A DNA stretch of 64,000 nucleotides from Icerya purchasi (lineage: Eukaryota > Arthropoda > Insecta > Hemiptera > Monophlebidae), in the NCBI GenBank assembly GCA_039619475.1, contig CM077115.1, forward strand, positions 144,278,274 to 144,342,273. Reading direction: 5' to 3'. The notes under the pieces are model-generated. The model did no database searches and was not told where the DNA came from. It saw nothing but the letters and a program-made list of their open reading frames with translations. Positions 10,671-22,800 of the stretch are shown here, one piece after another (position 1 is the stretch's first letter; every line of letters begins with the position of its first letter). A program made the position numbers and the translations under genes.

Positions 10671-13600
10671 ACTCTTAATCTCCCGGAAGAGAGATAAATA
10701 AAGAGGCTATACTTTTCATTGGACTGAGATAAGTAGAAACTAAGTGGAGAAGGAGGTGAAAAGTGAGGCAGAAATAACGAAAATTAGGGGTCATTTAAAT
10801 GTTTACATTTTCTATTATCCGAAAGGGTCGTTCTTTCGGTATCTATTTCTCTGTCGTAAATGCTATATTGTTCTCGTAAGATTTGCGGCTTGATATAATT
10901 ATTTCTCACGAGTTCGAAAAAGCATTTTTAAAGGATCGAAATATTTTACATGTTTGTTCCTTTCTCTATGGGCGGTATCCCGGTATTGGGGGGGGGGGGA
11001 TCGTCAACAATGGACGATTAGCCAACAAAAAAAAGTAAAATTTACCCAAGGAAAGGAGATTTAAGGAACAGAACTGAAAAAAGAGAAGAATACACAATAG
11101 AAATATGGCAAGGAAAAATACATTGAGGAGAAACTGTGCCCGGAGTGAAAAACACGCATTATTATTATTTATTGTTTTAATAGCCATCGCTAGCGCAAAT
11201 ATGCGCATAGATGGATTATGTTTGTATTAATAATAATAAACATTGATTTTATTTGATTATGATTATATTACTGTATATATTTATATATATTATACTATAT
11301 TAAAGTATATATGCATGTGATAAAACATTTTTGAAATAGAAAATAAATGTAGAAATAGAAGAATGCGTTTTCATTTTCCACGTATTCTTCCGGCTGATCC
11401 AACATTGTGGCTGAAGAAGACAAATTTAAAACTGATCTCCGGGGTTTTGATTAATTAATTTTCAGTTTTTAAAAAATCTGAAAAATCCTTCGTTTCCAAC
11501 TTTATCTTAATTGCATTTATAAAATTCCACTGTTGTTTATCCCGATTTATGTATAGGTCTCGTAACTCTGGACGCTCGAAGAAAAGTTCCTTTTCATATT
11601 AATGTCGATATATACTAATAATGCCATCTTATAACTAAGCAACTCAGAATATACGGTGTTTTAAACTTTCAAACGTGGTCTATACATAACCGCCCCCTTG
11701 CTAGGTGCATGAAACGTGCATTTGCGCTTTCAGTCAACCCCCGCTTTTTTCTTTGTTTATTCGAAATTTGACACACTCGACGAACGCCGAGCATTATAAT
11801 TCCAAATTTGACTGTTCACCACCAGATTCAATGAAAACCACAACTAACTCTAGCTAACTGTTTAATAAATTTCAATCGGATCCTTATTCCTTTTCCAACT
11901 CCTATCTATCGAAACCGACCGCCGAAGAAACATGCCGCGACAATATCTGATAGTCTTTTGGCCAACAAAAATATACCAGGTAAGCGTACAATCTCTCAGT
12001 GCTCATTCTATTTATATTTCGTATTTTTAATTATTATTTATTTATTTATTTCATTATTTCATTATTTCTTTATTTATTATTTGATTGTTTTTGTATGTTT
12101 TTATAATGTAACGTACACATTACAAAACTATAACTCAATGGGGTTTGCTCAGAATTGGCGCAAAGGACACTCCAACATGTGTGTAAAATACGAAGGATAA
12201 ATCGTAGGAAAACATACTCCACTTGAAGCATAAATAAAGAACGTATCAGTTACTCGAATGGATATAAATGTAAACATTTCAATTTGTCATTTTTTTTTCT
12301 ATCAGTTCATTCGAAAGATAGGTACGAACGGAATCCGTATTTGGCTCTTGTTAATTACCATCGAGAGGAAGGTGTATTCACAATGGCAAATCCAGGAGAG
12401 TGTTTTTGAGCTTGATATTATGCGTTGGATAAAATTTTAATTGGAAAATATAACCTTTTTTTTCTTCTTCTTTTTTTTTTTTTTTTTTTTTTTTTTATAA
12501 GATAATTTAGCTCCCCGTTTTATGCTGGGTAATGCCTTCAACTGGCGATCCCAAAAAAAAAAAAAAAAAAAAAAAAAAGCTCCTCGTTAGAACGAAACTG
12601 CTCCGTCTATATCAATTAACGGTGCATCTAGAATTGCGGTGCAAGAGATTACGGATTTTAATCGAAATTTATAACTTGTTGTATTTTTTTAATGTTTTTA
12701 ATTGCTCTGGATTAATAATTCCTCTACGACGGTTTCCCAATATGGATAAACAAAAAAAAAAAAACAAAAAAGACCGCTCTTATCCGAAAAATACTGATAG
12801 CCTTTTATACGATTTTCACTCTCCGTTCCACCAGCCTTTCACACTTAAAATTTAAATTAATCTGCGAAAAAAGTTTCAGCCCCATTTGAATCCTGCAGCT
12901 GGCGCTCAATTATTTTTTTCACTTTATGACACACACGAATCCTGAAAAATAGTCTGAGGACGAATCATTTCTTTTCTGTGTTTTTCATAAACGTCGCTCT
13001 ATTCCTTTTTTATGACGTTTTATTCGGTTTTAGGGTCACATTCAGAAGCACTTTCGGCGGGAATTCTCGAGAAAAATAAATTCCTACAAAAACTGAAATA
13101 AATAAAATCCCCTGAACATTAAGTGTTTGCTTCGAAACGCGCCGGGGATATAAAAATTATATATATATTTTTAATTATAATTAGGGAATTTTCGGTGCCA
13201 TTTGATACTCTTAAGTATTAATTCGAGAATAATTATAATATCCCCTTAAGCTATTTTATTGTAAAATGTATCGAGTCCTAATTATTTCTTAATCTATTAA
13301 ATTTTCAAAATTAATCTTGATGCAGGGGTTTTCTTTTATTTAAAAAAAAAATAAAAATTTCATTATAATTGGAAATAAACTGTGCACATATTATATGTTC
13401 ACATGCGCCCGAGTCATAACAACAAACATGTGTGTATTATTTGCACAAAAGAAACAACCAACCGATGTATAAGTCTCAATCATGTTATTAAAAGGCGTTT
13501 ATACAGAAATATATTACGACAGGTGATAATGAACTTTTTGAACGTTCAATTATATTTTAATATTACATAAACGCGATAAATATAATTCAAAATTTCTACG

Positions 13601-14020
13601 GCATTTTTAACTTGAAACAAATATCGTGGTTTCTTGAAACTACGAAGGTGTTTTTAAGGCTATTCCAGACCAGTCGAATTATTGCACAAAAGACGCAATT
13701 CTAATAAAATCATTATACGCGCGCATTCGGCCGATAATTACATTTTAATTAATTGTCCGGAGAATAAGAACGCATTAATAAAAGATTTTAGACGCTCTCC
13801 GTTCCGATATGCGCACCGCGCGAATGCTTCAGACTGCACATTAATTTTAGTGCTGAAGATTTTACTGTAGTTCGCCTGATTTTTGGAGACTCCGAAGTTT
13901 TTTGCACTATTTCATCAACCTCGAGAATATTTATTGGACAGTATGTCGGAAATTTTCGAAATTATACAAAGAAAAAAAATGTTGAGTATTTTTTTTTAAC
14001 GGCTTAATAGAGCGAGTTTT
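10671..14020. other. AT-rich noncoding sequence
   Basis: No gene seen. Includes a G12 run (about 10988-10999). A long T tract at 12471-12496 faces an A25 tract at 12555-12579 across about 58 bases. Confidence 0.5.
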
Positions 14021-14056
14021 AATAATGATAATAATGATAATAATGATAATAATGAA

Positions 14057-14103
<47 letters not shown>

Positions 14104-14112
14104 TAATAATAA
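14021..14112. repeat. (AAT)n microsatellite with AATGAT interruptions
   Basis: About 90 bases of AATAAT and AATGAT units. It encodes a spurious Tyr-rich frame on the minus strand. Confidence 0.95.
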
Positions 14113-16336
14113 AGTCGAATTATTTTGAGCCTAAGTAAGCTCTCTTGTTTGCGATAATTGAGCTCTATTGACCAATCAGTCCTCGGTTTAAATACTGCAG
14201 ATCCGAAGATGGAAATGTATGTGTGTGTGCCGGAATACGGGAATAGGGGGGAATCCTGTGTGGGAAATAGGTGCACACATTTCTGATTCGAAGGAAAAGC
14301 ATAAAATGATAAGCGTAAAATAATAAAATACCGTGTATCGTTCGCGGCGTTGCGACTTTGTCATCCGTACACACACCTGGACAGCCGGCGAGCATAATAA
14401 ATTACCGGTAGCATTTTTAATAATAATGACAAATCACGCAATAGCCGGCGATTCCATTGTTTCGACACAATATTTAATAGCGCTGCAGCAATTCGCACAC
14501 ACACACACAGAGGCCGACGTGAAATCACTCGCAACTATCCTCGCCCCGTATAAATCATATTGCAGCGAGCGTTTTATTACGTACGAGCGTATTATTCTCA
14601 TAATTTTAGGCACTCACATCCTGCTACTCTTCATTTTCTAAGCAGCTCATCCTTGATAGTGTCACCTCGACCGGCAAACTCCAATTAATATATCCCATTT
14701 TTTATTTATTTATTCCATTTTTTCGCATTTCTTGACGCGCACGTACGAACGCACGCACCGAGCGCTCCAGCCAGCAACTCCTCGCACAGTTTCTAATCTG
14801 CCGTATGAATCTGTCCTCATTTCTGACGTCGCCAACGACCACAACCACGACGACGACGATTTTGCCGTGTCATAATTATTCAGCCTCAGCTGCGGATTAC
14901 GCTATGCTGTCACGCAAACAACACACACTCGTCTGTGCCAGTAGTCTGTGTGTGTACTGTTGGTCGCTACGCTGAGTAGTTGGCCGCTGCTGTACACACA
15001 TATGTGTACGTATGCGGCGCGCAGGCTGCTATTAAAAATTGTACGCGAGCATCAGCGCGAAGGGTATGCAGCTCTAGCGAACTGAGACGATCGCGCTTTT
15101 TCCATTCGGCATCAGACGGAGAGACGGCGAATGCGAGTGACTGCCAGTGACTGCGAGTGACTGCGAGCGACGAGGAAACATCCAGAGTGGTCGAGCGACC
15201 GAGTGAGCTGATGATACGAACGCCGCTGCATAAATTAGTGGAAAAGTTTTGAAGCACCTGTTTTTATCGGCCGACAAATCTATATTTATTTTCGTACCTG
15301 AAAAAAACTATATTATACTCACCTCGCGCGACCGAATAATTCCCGCTCCGTCTGAAACGGCCGTGTTTCGATGAAACACCAAGCCCCGTATATGGATATT
15401 TCCGATCGTTTTTCCTTGGATTTTCATTTTAATTTCACCAAAGTGCGCAGAGTGCCCCGCTAAATGTAACCCAAAAGAAAAAGCTCGATTCGAAAAGAAG
15501 AATTACCCGAAGAATGAATTCCCGATAATAAATAAACACTTTTAATTTCTTCTTTTACCAGGTGTTTTTGTTGATTTGCTATTTTGGCCTTTTCTTCGTT
15601 ATTCGAGCTGGGGAGAACCAATTTTTCGATTATTCTTAATGTACGTGTTTTTTTTTTCTTTTGTCTTTTGGGGTTATTTAGAGATTTCAAATTCCTTTCT
15701 GAGGTCGTGCATTTGGAAATGCCGCTCACAAGGTCAATAAATTGTTTCCGAAGATTTGACTCGGCGCACCAATATATAACTTTTCGCGATTTTAGGCTTC
15801 GTCAGTAAGTTGTGGCGAAACAAAAAAAAAAAAAAAGTTCACGATGAAGATGCGGCTCTGATGCCCATATGCACGGCAGCGAAATTTAGAAAAGTAAAGC
15901 GGAAATTTCCATCTCTTGAGCTAATATAGTTTTTCGTACGAAATGGTAACTGAAAGAGCGATTTGGAGTAAAATAGCCCGAGGAAATCCCAAGAAAGACG
16001 AAAAAATCCACGAAAACACATTTAAAACAGGGAATAGTAGTAACGACAGGGGAAAAAAAATGTGTTGCTTATTTATGGACTCGCAATCGGCACACAATGA
16101 TGATGATACCGATATTCCGTATCATCGCAATGAGTAAACACAGGAAACTTTTATTTATTTTATTTTTTTTAAAATAAGTTTTTATTTTCAATTAAGAAAT
16201 CGAAAGATTCAACGATTTGTCAGAAAAGCTAGTCTACAAAAAGAAAAAATTATGCGTCGAACAGCATAGTGTGTCGTCATCGAGAAAAATCGAAAAAAAA
16301 AAAATGTCGAGTAATTTTAAATTTTACCATTTTCCT
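14113..16336. other. Mixed noncoding block, GC-richer at 14.3-15.3 kb
   Basis: Between 14.3 and 15.3 kb the sequence is balanced in composition with several TAAT/ATTA cores. There is a short GTGACTGCGA-type tandem at about 15136-15170. Overlapping frames on both strands carry no family motif. The rest is AT-rich. Confidence 0.4.
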
Positions 16337-16558
16337 TTAAGGTTTTTCGATGTTAGGCGTGAGTTTTATAATAAACTCGATGTACCTGCTCGATAAACCA
16401 TCTCTCTCTTCGTGCATTTTTATTATATAAGATACATAGAGGTTTTGGTGCAAGTAATTTCTGTAATCTTTACACGTACAATGCGCTGCCGTTACGAGTG
16501 TAGTCTCTGTCATGTACACGCGTGAATTAGTAAGTCCCACATACCCTTGATAATCCAT
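16337..16558 (-). pseudogene. Possible S1 (chymotrypsin-like) serine protease fragment
   Basis: The 73-codon minus-strand frame contains TETTLVTAAHC, an exact match to the S1 family's catalytic-histidine block (xxVTAAHC). Upstream is YVGLTNSRVYM, where the family usually has an aromatic, a small hydrophobic run and then CGGSLI. Counting back from the AAHC cysteine, the position of the disulphide partner (Cys42) is Asn and the GG is Ser-Arg, so the disulphide cannot form. Downstream RYIEFIIKLTP sits about 40 residues after AAHC, where the family has a V..II.HP stretch. Asp102 and Ser195 regions are absent. A stop (TGA) lies six codons before the Met and the frame ends in TAA. It could be a divergent exon, a decayed copy or chance; the motif is specific enough to report. 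Confidence 0.3.
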
Positions 16559-17940
16559 GGATTGTGAAGCTTTTCATAATGGTCAGTTGGGACTAGCTTT
16601 TACTTTTTCCCAGATAATTTTCTAGTACAACGAATATTCAATTTCAGCTATATAGAGACCTGAGAACGACTTGGATAACGAGAAATCCACGATAGTACCT
16701 GTCTGGTATGACAAGCTTTTAACCAATTTACTTTTTAATTAATTTTCGGTAACACCCCTGGTAGAGCTCTAAGCTGCGAGTCTTCGCGAGTTTCAAGTCG
16801 CCGTTCGCAGTAATAATATGTGAAATAGTCGGATGTTGGTTAGACCGCAGAGAACTTGGCGCTGGAAGTTAAAATCGCAGAGGGAAAAAAGAACTAGTTC
16901 ACCCCTGTTTGCAATGCATTATGAAAACGATTCGCTGAGGAGCGTTTTTTATTTTTTTTTTTGGTTTTTAAAATGAATTTTTGCTCGTCATCGCCAGACT
17001 TCGATGATACTCGTGTGGTAGTTGATTGACGGCTGCCGCGACTTTGAAAATATTCGCCACTTTCCTTACTCATGAGCAGCGTACACGCTACATTTTTTTT
17101 TTTTTTGATAGTAGCTCGCCAACCAAGTACCTCTACCTAGAAACGATAGAAAGAAGAGTTAACTAATAATTATTAGAGGAGGCTAATTCGATCAGAAATT
17201 TAAGGAACCAAACAGACTGAGAAAGAAAGGTACGGGATATGGGAAGCATAATATTTAATAGATATGTATATTTATGTGTATGGTTTTCGTTTTTCTCTAC
17301 AACGGTAAAAACCTCCAGGCGAGTTTTGTAGCTTCGATGTTACTTCACTTTTCTCAAGAGAATAATAAAGATATTTCTTTAGGTAAAAAAAAAAGAAACA
17401 CGAGACGACTTCGCCACATACACTACATTCAATGATTTCGAAAAAAAAAAAAAAAAAAAAATTTAACGATAACATAAAATCGCCTTTTGTTATAAATAAA
17501 ATCGTATAAAGCTTAAAAGTATGTGAACTTCAATCATTTGCCGTAGAAGACGCCGTCATCGGCTAATTGATATCGCTATATTTTCTTTTTAATCGAAACC
17601 GCTAATAATTTCATTTATGATCAGTTTAAAAGTTTTACGTCATTTTATTTATAAGAAAAAATAATTTATTTAATCAGGGCGTCTTCGCAATTTTTTAAAT
17701 AAATTAAAATTTTAAAAAATAATACGAGAGACGTATTATACTTCGGGCAAAGGCGGCGAGAGATTCATTTTAGAAGAAATTTCGCCTCACCTATTATACA
17801 ACAAAAGGTAAAATTATAGATACGGTTTTCTAACGATTAACTGAACGATAAATTTTAACACAATTTCACGGTAAAAAAGTTGACGGTGAAAAAGGGCAAC
17901 AAGATTTAGTAGATCTGTGTAGCGAAAATTTATATCGTTT
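16559..17940. other. AT-rich noncoding sequence
   Basis: Nothing recognised; A20 run at about 17442-17461. Confidence 0.5.
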
Positions 17941-18243
17941 CAGCGTTTCAACGCTTCATCAGTGCTTCAACGTTTCTACGCTTCATCAGTGCTTCAACGT
18001 TTCTACGCTTCATCAGTGCTTCAACGTTTCTACGCTTCATCAGTGCTTCAACGTTTCTACGCTTCATCAGTGCTTCAACGTTTCTACGCTTCATCAGTGC
18101 TTCAACGTTTCTACGCTTCATCAGTGCTTCAACGTTTCTACGCTTCATCAGTGCTTCAACGTTTCAACGCTTCATCAGTGCTTCAACGTTTCTACGCTTC
18201 ATCAGTGCTTCAACGTTTCAACGCTTTATCAGCGCTTCCGCAT
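17941..18243. repeat. 27-bp minisatellite, ten full copies plus degenerate edges
   Basis: The unit CAGTGCTTCAACGTTTCTAC plus GCTTCAT repeats without spacers from 17960 to 18229. A few units carry TCAAC in place of TCTAC, and edge units are degraded. The 27-bp period keeps frames open on both strands (a plus-strand LQRFYASSV repeat and a minus-strand MKRRNVEAL repeat). They are read as periodicity artefacts. Confidence 0.95.
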
Positions 18244-19800
18244 TTCGGAGCTGCCATGGGTCGAAGTAAAAACTAAATTCGCCGAAAAATACAACAGTTC
18301 GCTTTCAGAACTTGAAAAAATACTATTTAAAAACTCAATACTAAGGACGATGACGCCTTTTTAGAACAACTCATAGTGAAAACTCAATACACTCTTTGAA
18401 AACTCAAAGTGCTAAAAAAAACTCGATGTAACTTTCCGTGTGTTCGCCGCATTCGTCGAATGCATACATTGTCCTACCGTCTAATCCGCAATATTGCCGT
18501 TCGTATGAATGTAAACCAGTTCAGCTAGTAGTCTCTTCTGCAGCAGAGCCGGGGTAGTCAATATCATCGTGGATTTGATAACCTTCCCATATTTCTCATT
18601 GACAATAAACTGATTTTTAATTCAAAAATTAGCGAAGGGGAGGGTTATCGAAAGGAAAAAATAATTAAACGCAGAAAACGGCGCAAACAAAAGACCGGTT
18701 CGAACAAAGATGTTGTGTTGTGGTCACGGCAGCGGCGGTGATGGTCACACTGACAATTTGGATATGGCCGTGTAGGAGGATAATAAATTGCGGATGCAGG
18801 CCGGAGAGGCGTGCGACGGTAGCTCGATTATTTATGGATGGAAGCGAGAAATAAAATTAGATAATTATAGCGGACTGTCGATGAGCGAGACAGGAAGTAG
18901 TGGCCGGGTCCGCAGTTAATGACCGGGCAAAATGTCCGTTTTTCGGTTTAAATTCGTCCAGGGGTGGAGGGGGAGCGGGGGAGGGGAGTGCTCGAAAATA
19001 TTATTAAACGGTAATAATTACTCGGGAAAACGGTCGAAACTGCTCGCAGTGGCCAGCAGCAGCCGAAGCGCGCAGCGCACAGACGAGTCTCGAGGAAAAA
19101 CACAAAAGATATATAGACGAAAATACCGCCAGCGAACTACCAACGATTAATGAATAATACATGATGCGCGGCATTAGAACAGGGCTCGATCGAGAAGATA
19201 AGCGCGCTGGGTGCTGGTCTAGGTGACAATTATGACTTTTCCTTCAGAGCGAGCGCCGGAGATGGCCCGAATATCTGGGCGATAATGCGCACCGCGCGAT
19301 AATTCCCGAATTCATCATCGCTTTCTCTCGCCTATTAGCGGCCACAGCCGCTGCAGAACTCCGATAGCCTATTGTCTTCGGTGCACGCTGGAAATTCAGC
19401 TAACCGGATCGCGCGAACTGGCCGCCGCGGCGGCATGCATGTGTGTAGACGGCGTGCAAAGAGAAAGAGTTCGAACGAAAGACAATACCGTATGTCAGTT
19501 GCCCGGTGAGAGCGCCGCTTATTTTCGCACGAGTAATTCGTACGTACGTTTTCTTCGTACATTTTCCAGTGTCACTCTGACGTCGCCTCCGGTCGCCGTT
19601 GCTGCCCGGAGAAAATCTGAATAAATTATGCGCGCACTGGACACACACAGAGACACACGGACGAGCTGGCCGGAAACGATAATCGCCTTAATTCGGGCAT
19701 TTATAGTCGGAGGCGATCGCGCGTATGTGGGACGACGACGATCCAGTTCGTTTCGAATGGCTGCACTGTGCGAAATACTCAAGCCGCTCTGAATGTCTCT
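18244..19800. promoter_or_regulatory. GC-rich, repeat-free block, candidate cis-regulatory region
   Basis: From about 18.7 to 19.8 kb the DNA is GC-balanced and free of long homopolymers and simple repeats. It contains scattered homeodomain-type cores (TAATTA, ATTTATGG, TTAATGACC). Overlapping frames on both strands carry no protein signature. Its placement in the presumed apterous intron is compatible with an enhancer, but this is inference from composition only. Confidence 0.25.
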
Positions 19801-22800
19801 TGATCGCTTAGGTCCCGGAGGACCAATGATTTTCGGCGGTTTTTTTGTCTCTGCAGCGCTACTGCTCGAATTGCCGATTTCCCATCACTGTAGCAAGACT
19901 GGACCAATACTACTACTCCGCATAGAAGAAAGCACGTTAGAGATTCCCCCTGGTAAATTCCGAATAACATTAAAAGGTGACGCGTGAAAACAAATTTCCC
20001 ACTGGTAGATTATAGGATGGTGGAGGGGGGAGATTCCGACATCATCAAGACTTTGCGCAAAAGCGCGAGAAGCTACACTTAAAAGAAGGGAAGTTAATGG
20101 CGCACCAAAATCATACCGCGTCTGGGTAAAAGGTAATGCGCAGTTGTGCGGAGAATGAGATTAAAAGAAGGGAGAATATATAAGCGAAGCTGTCACTTGC
20201 ATATACATATGATATTTTCTCTGACGGACTTGGAATAAAGCATTTCCCGCGATTGAATCATTAACGGTTTTTAGGATGCTCTAGGATTACAGGAGTTTTG
20301 AAAAACTAATTCGCATAATGGGTGTCTAATGATAGAGATGCCTTTTAAAGTTTTTTACATGGAAAATCGACGAAAGAAGAGTGTGTTTTAAAAGGGGGCT
20401 CGAAGATTACGAAAAACCAAAAACATACAATATTCGGATGATATTTCGAGATAAATTGCGTTACAACGTCCCGCGACACTATGCTGATAGTTGCAAGAAT
20501 AAAGCGGAGACATTGAGAAGGAGAAAATCTTAAAAAAGTACTTACTGCAGAAGGAATGTTTTTTTATTTTTTTTTTTTTTCCGGGTACGCTAACGAAGAG
20601 CACAATCATCGAGGGGATCTAAATAATAGTTCAAAAGAAACATATCAGATTTTAATGTGGTGCGAGATAATAGAATGAATGAAAAAAAGGCTAGAATAGG
20701 TAAGGAAGGAACCGAGAGAACGTCATATTATATGGAGTAGGAAGACTAAGATCGAAAAGTTGCGAGAGAGAAAAGAAAGGTAGGGAAGAACATTAAACTG
20801 CCCTCTAGAACGGTGGTCCGCAGAAGTTCCTTTAAAACAAGGTTTTTCAGAAAAGTAACAAATGTTAACATAGGCAGAATTACGAGATAACGAGATATTT
20901 GCGCCAACTCCCCCTCCCCCGGTAAATTCCTAATTTCCGCGGTCGATGATAAACTTTGCGATTGCGCGATGAAGAACTGCTCCTCTGCCAAAATGTCGGA
21001 CCATTACGCATTTCCTTCGCCTGTTCTGTAAAGATTGCGCCCGATTATTTCAAGGCCTTCCTCAAAGTTTTTCCCCAATATCCAAATCTACACTTATTTG
21101 TAGTCGGAGACATTTACAAAATTTACGTATAAGAAGGATTTGCTTTTTTTCTTTTTTGTTTCTTTCGCTTTTGCTACACCGAAACTCGTCTTCTTAGCGG
21201 TAGGTTCTCGCCTTTTTTACATAATAACAATAATAAATAATAAATAATAAATAATAAATAATAATAACACGCGGACGGGGGAACAAAAGGTGTTGCATTA
21301 TTTCATAATTCTCGACATTTTATTCGACCCGGGCCACCTGTTGTGTGCCTCTTTCATAGGCCGACAGACCGCTTTTCGTCGTGACACATAAATTTCTTCT
21401 TTAACAAGAACGACCAGACTACTCGGCCGGTTATCAACTTTTGTTTTTAATCTTTTTTTCCCCCGTTTCACCCATTCCGTTCCAGATTATATTTCTTTTT
21501 TTCCACATAACATTAATACTTTTTCGAAAATTTGAAAACGTATTATCACAGAGTAGTAATGCCCCCTTTCCGACTGAAACACGGAAAAGATAATGAATAT
21601 AAATCTCTGGTCGAGAGAAAAAACTTTTCCATTTAAATCATTATTAAACTCGGGAACAAATTAAAAATCCTAAAAAAAAAAAAAATCGTCGTCAGCAGAG
21701 GAGCAAAATCGGACTATGAAAAGACAGGACCGTCATCTGAAAATTAACATGACGGAAAAAGTTGTTCAATAACGATGGCGATAATTAAATAATACATTCC
21801 CGAGGCGCACTTCGAATGAAACAACACATTTCTCTACAGCTTACCTTCTCCTACGAATATTAATTTCTAACTGAACGCGTTCTAAATGTATCTCGGAAAA
21901 GTCTAATCTCCTTTTTTTTTTTTCTCGTTAACCCGTTCATCGCGCTGAACTTATTAGTAATTCAATTACTGCTTGAGCAGCAAGTTGTGTAAAAAAACAA
22001 CACGATGATATCAGAAAAAAACCCCCCCAAAAAAAAAACCCGGGAAATGGAAGTTTTGAGTACGCTATTGGACACAGCGGTAATACATCGCAAGAAAAAA
22101 TTAGTTTTTTTCCCCCAAGTGAAGCCGAAGAAGGCTTAATACCGATTTAAATCGATTTTGCTACACTTAATTATAGACTAATATTCTCGATGACATTTAA
22201 CACCTGTGTGTGTGTGTGTGTGTGTGTGTGCGTGAGTCGATATCTAAATATTAAATTGAAAAATGATAATAAAAAGAAAAAAAATATTGGTGATTTCCTT
22301 TTTTTTAGCTTCTTTTGTTTTTTTGTTAACTCACGAATTGAAGGGAAAAAAAAGGAAAACGAGTGTCTTCATGAGCTCAGAGTGTACAGCCGACATAAAT
22401 CAATTAATAGAGAATGAAACAAGCGTTGTAAGGGTGACAGGAGATTAGTAAGAGAGAAGAGAGTAGAAAGAAAATAAATCAAAATGGACCGCGGTTACAT
22501 ATAAAGTGGATTTTAAAGTGGGAAGAGAGGAAGAATGAAAAAGTAGAGAAGGCGACAGAAAAACGACATACGTCAGAGAGATCAGAATGTGGCATAGAAG
22601 GAAAGTCGAAAAATTGATAAAACGGAATGGAAGGGACGGTTGAAAAAATGTAAGGAAGAAGAATTGTAATTTAAAGTGACTACTGCAAAGGTGTAATCTT
22701 GCTGAGGAACCTGTCAGCAAATCAAGATAAATAGGCTAATGAACCAACGGACATTTCAGGTGGCCAGGTAAAAAGTCAATTTGGATTGCGTGCGAAAGGA

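Noticed and set aside
17941..18243. CRISPR-like array
   Set aside because: Units are directly adjacent with no unique spacers, and the DNA is eukaryotic. The 24-, 36- and 43-bp arrays fail for the same reason.
17948..18276. Repeat proteins MKRRNVEAL / LQRFYASSV
   Set aside because: Explained by the 27-bp minisatellite; open on both strands, no conserved flanking coding sequence.
19335..19782. Cluster of overlapping 60-87 codon frames on both strands
   Set aside because: Stop-poor GC-rich DNA gives frames in all registers; none has motif, splice context or preferred strand.
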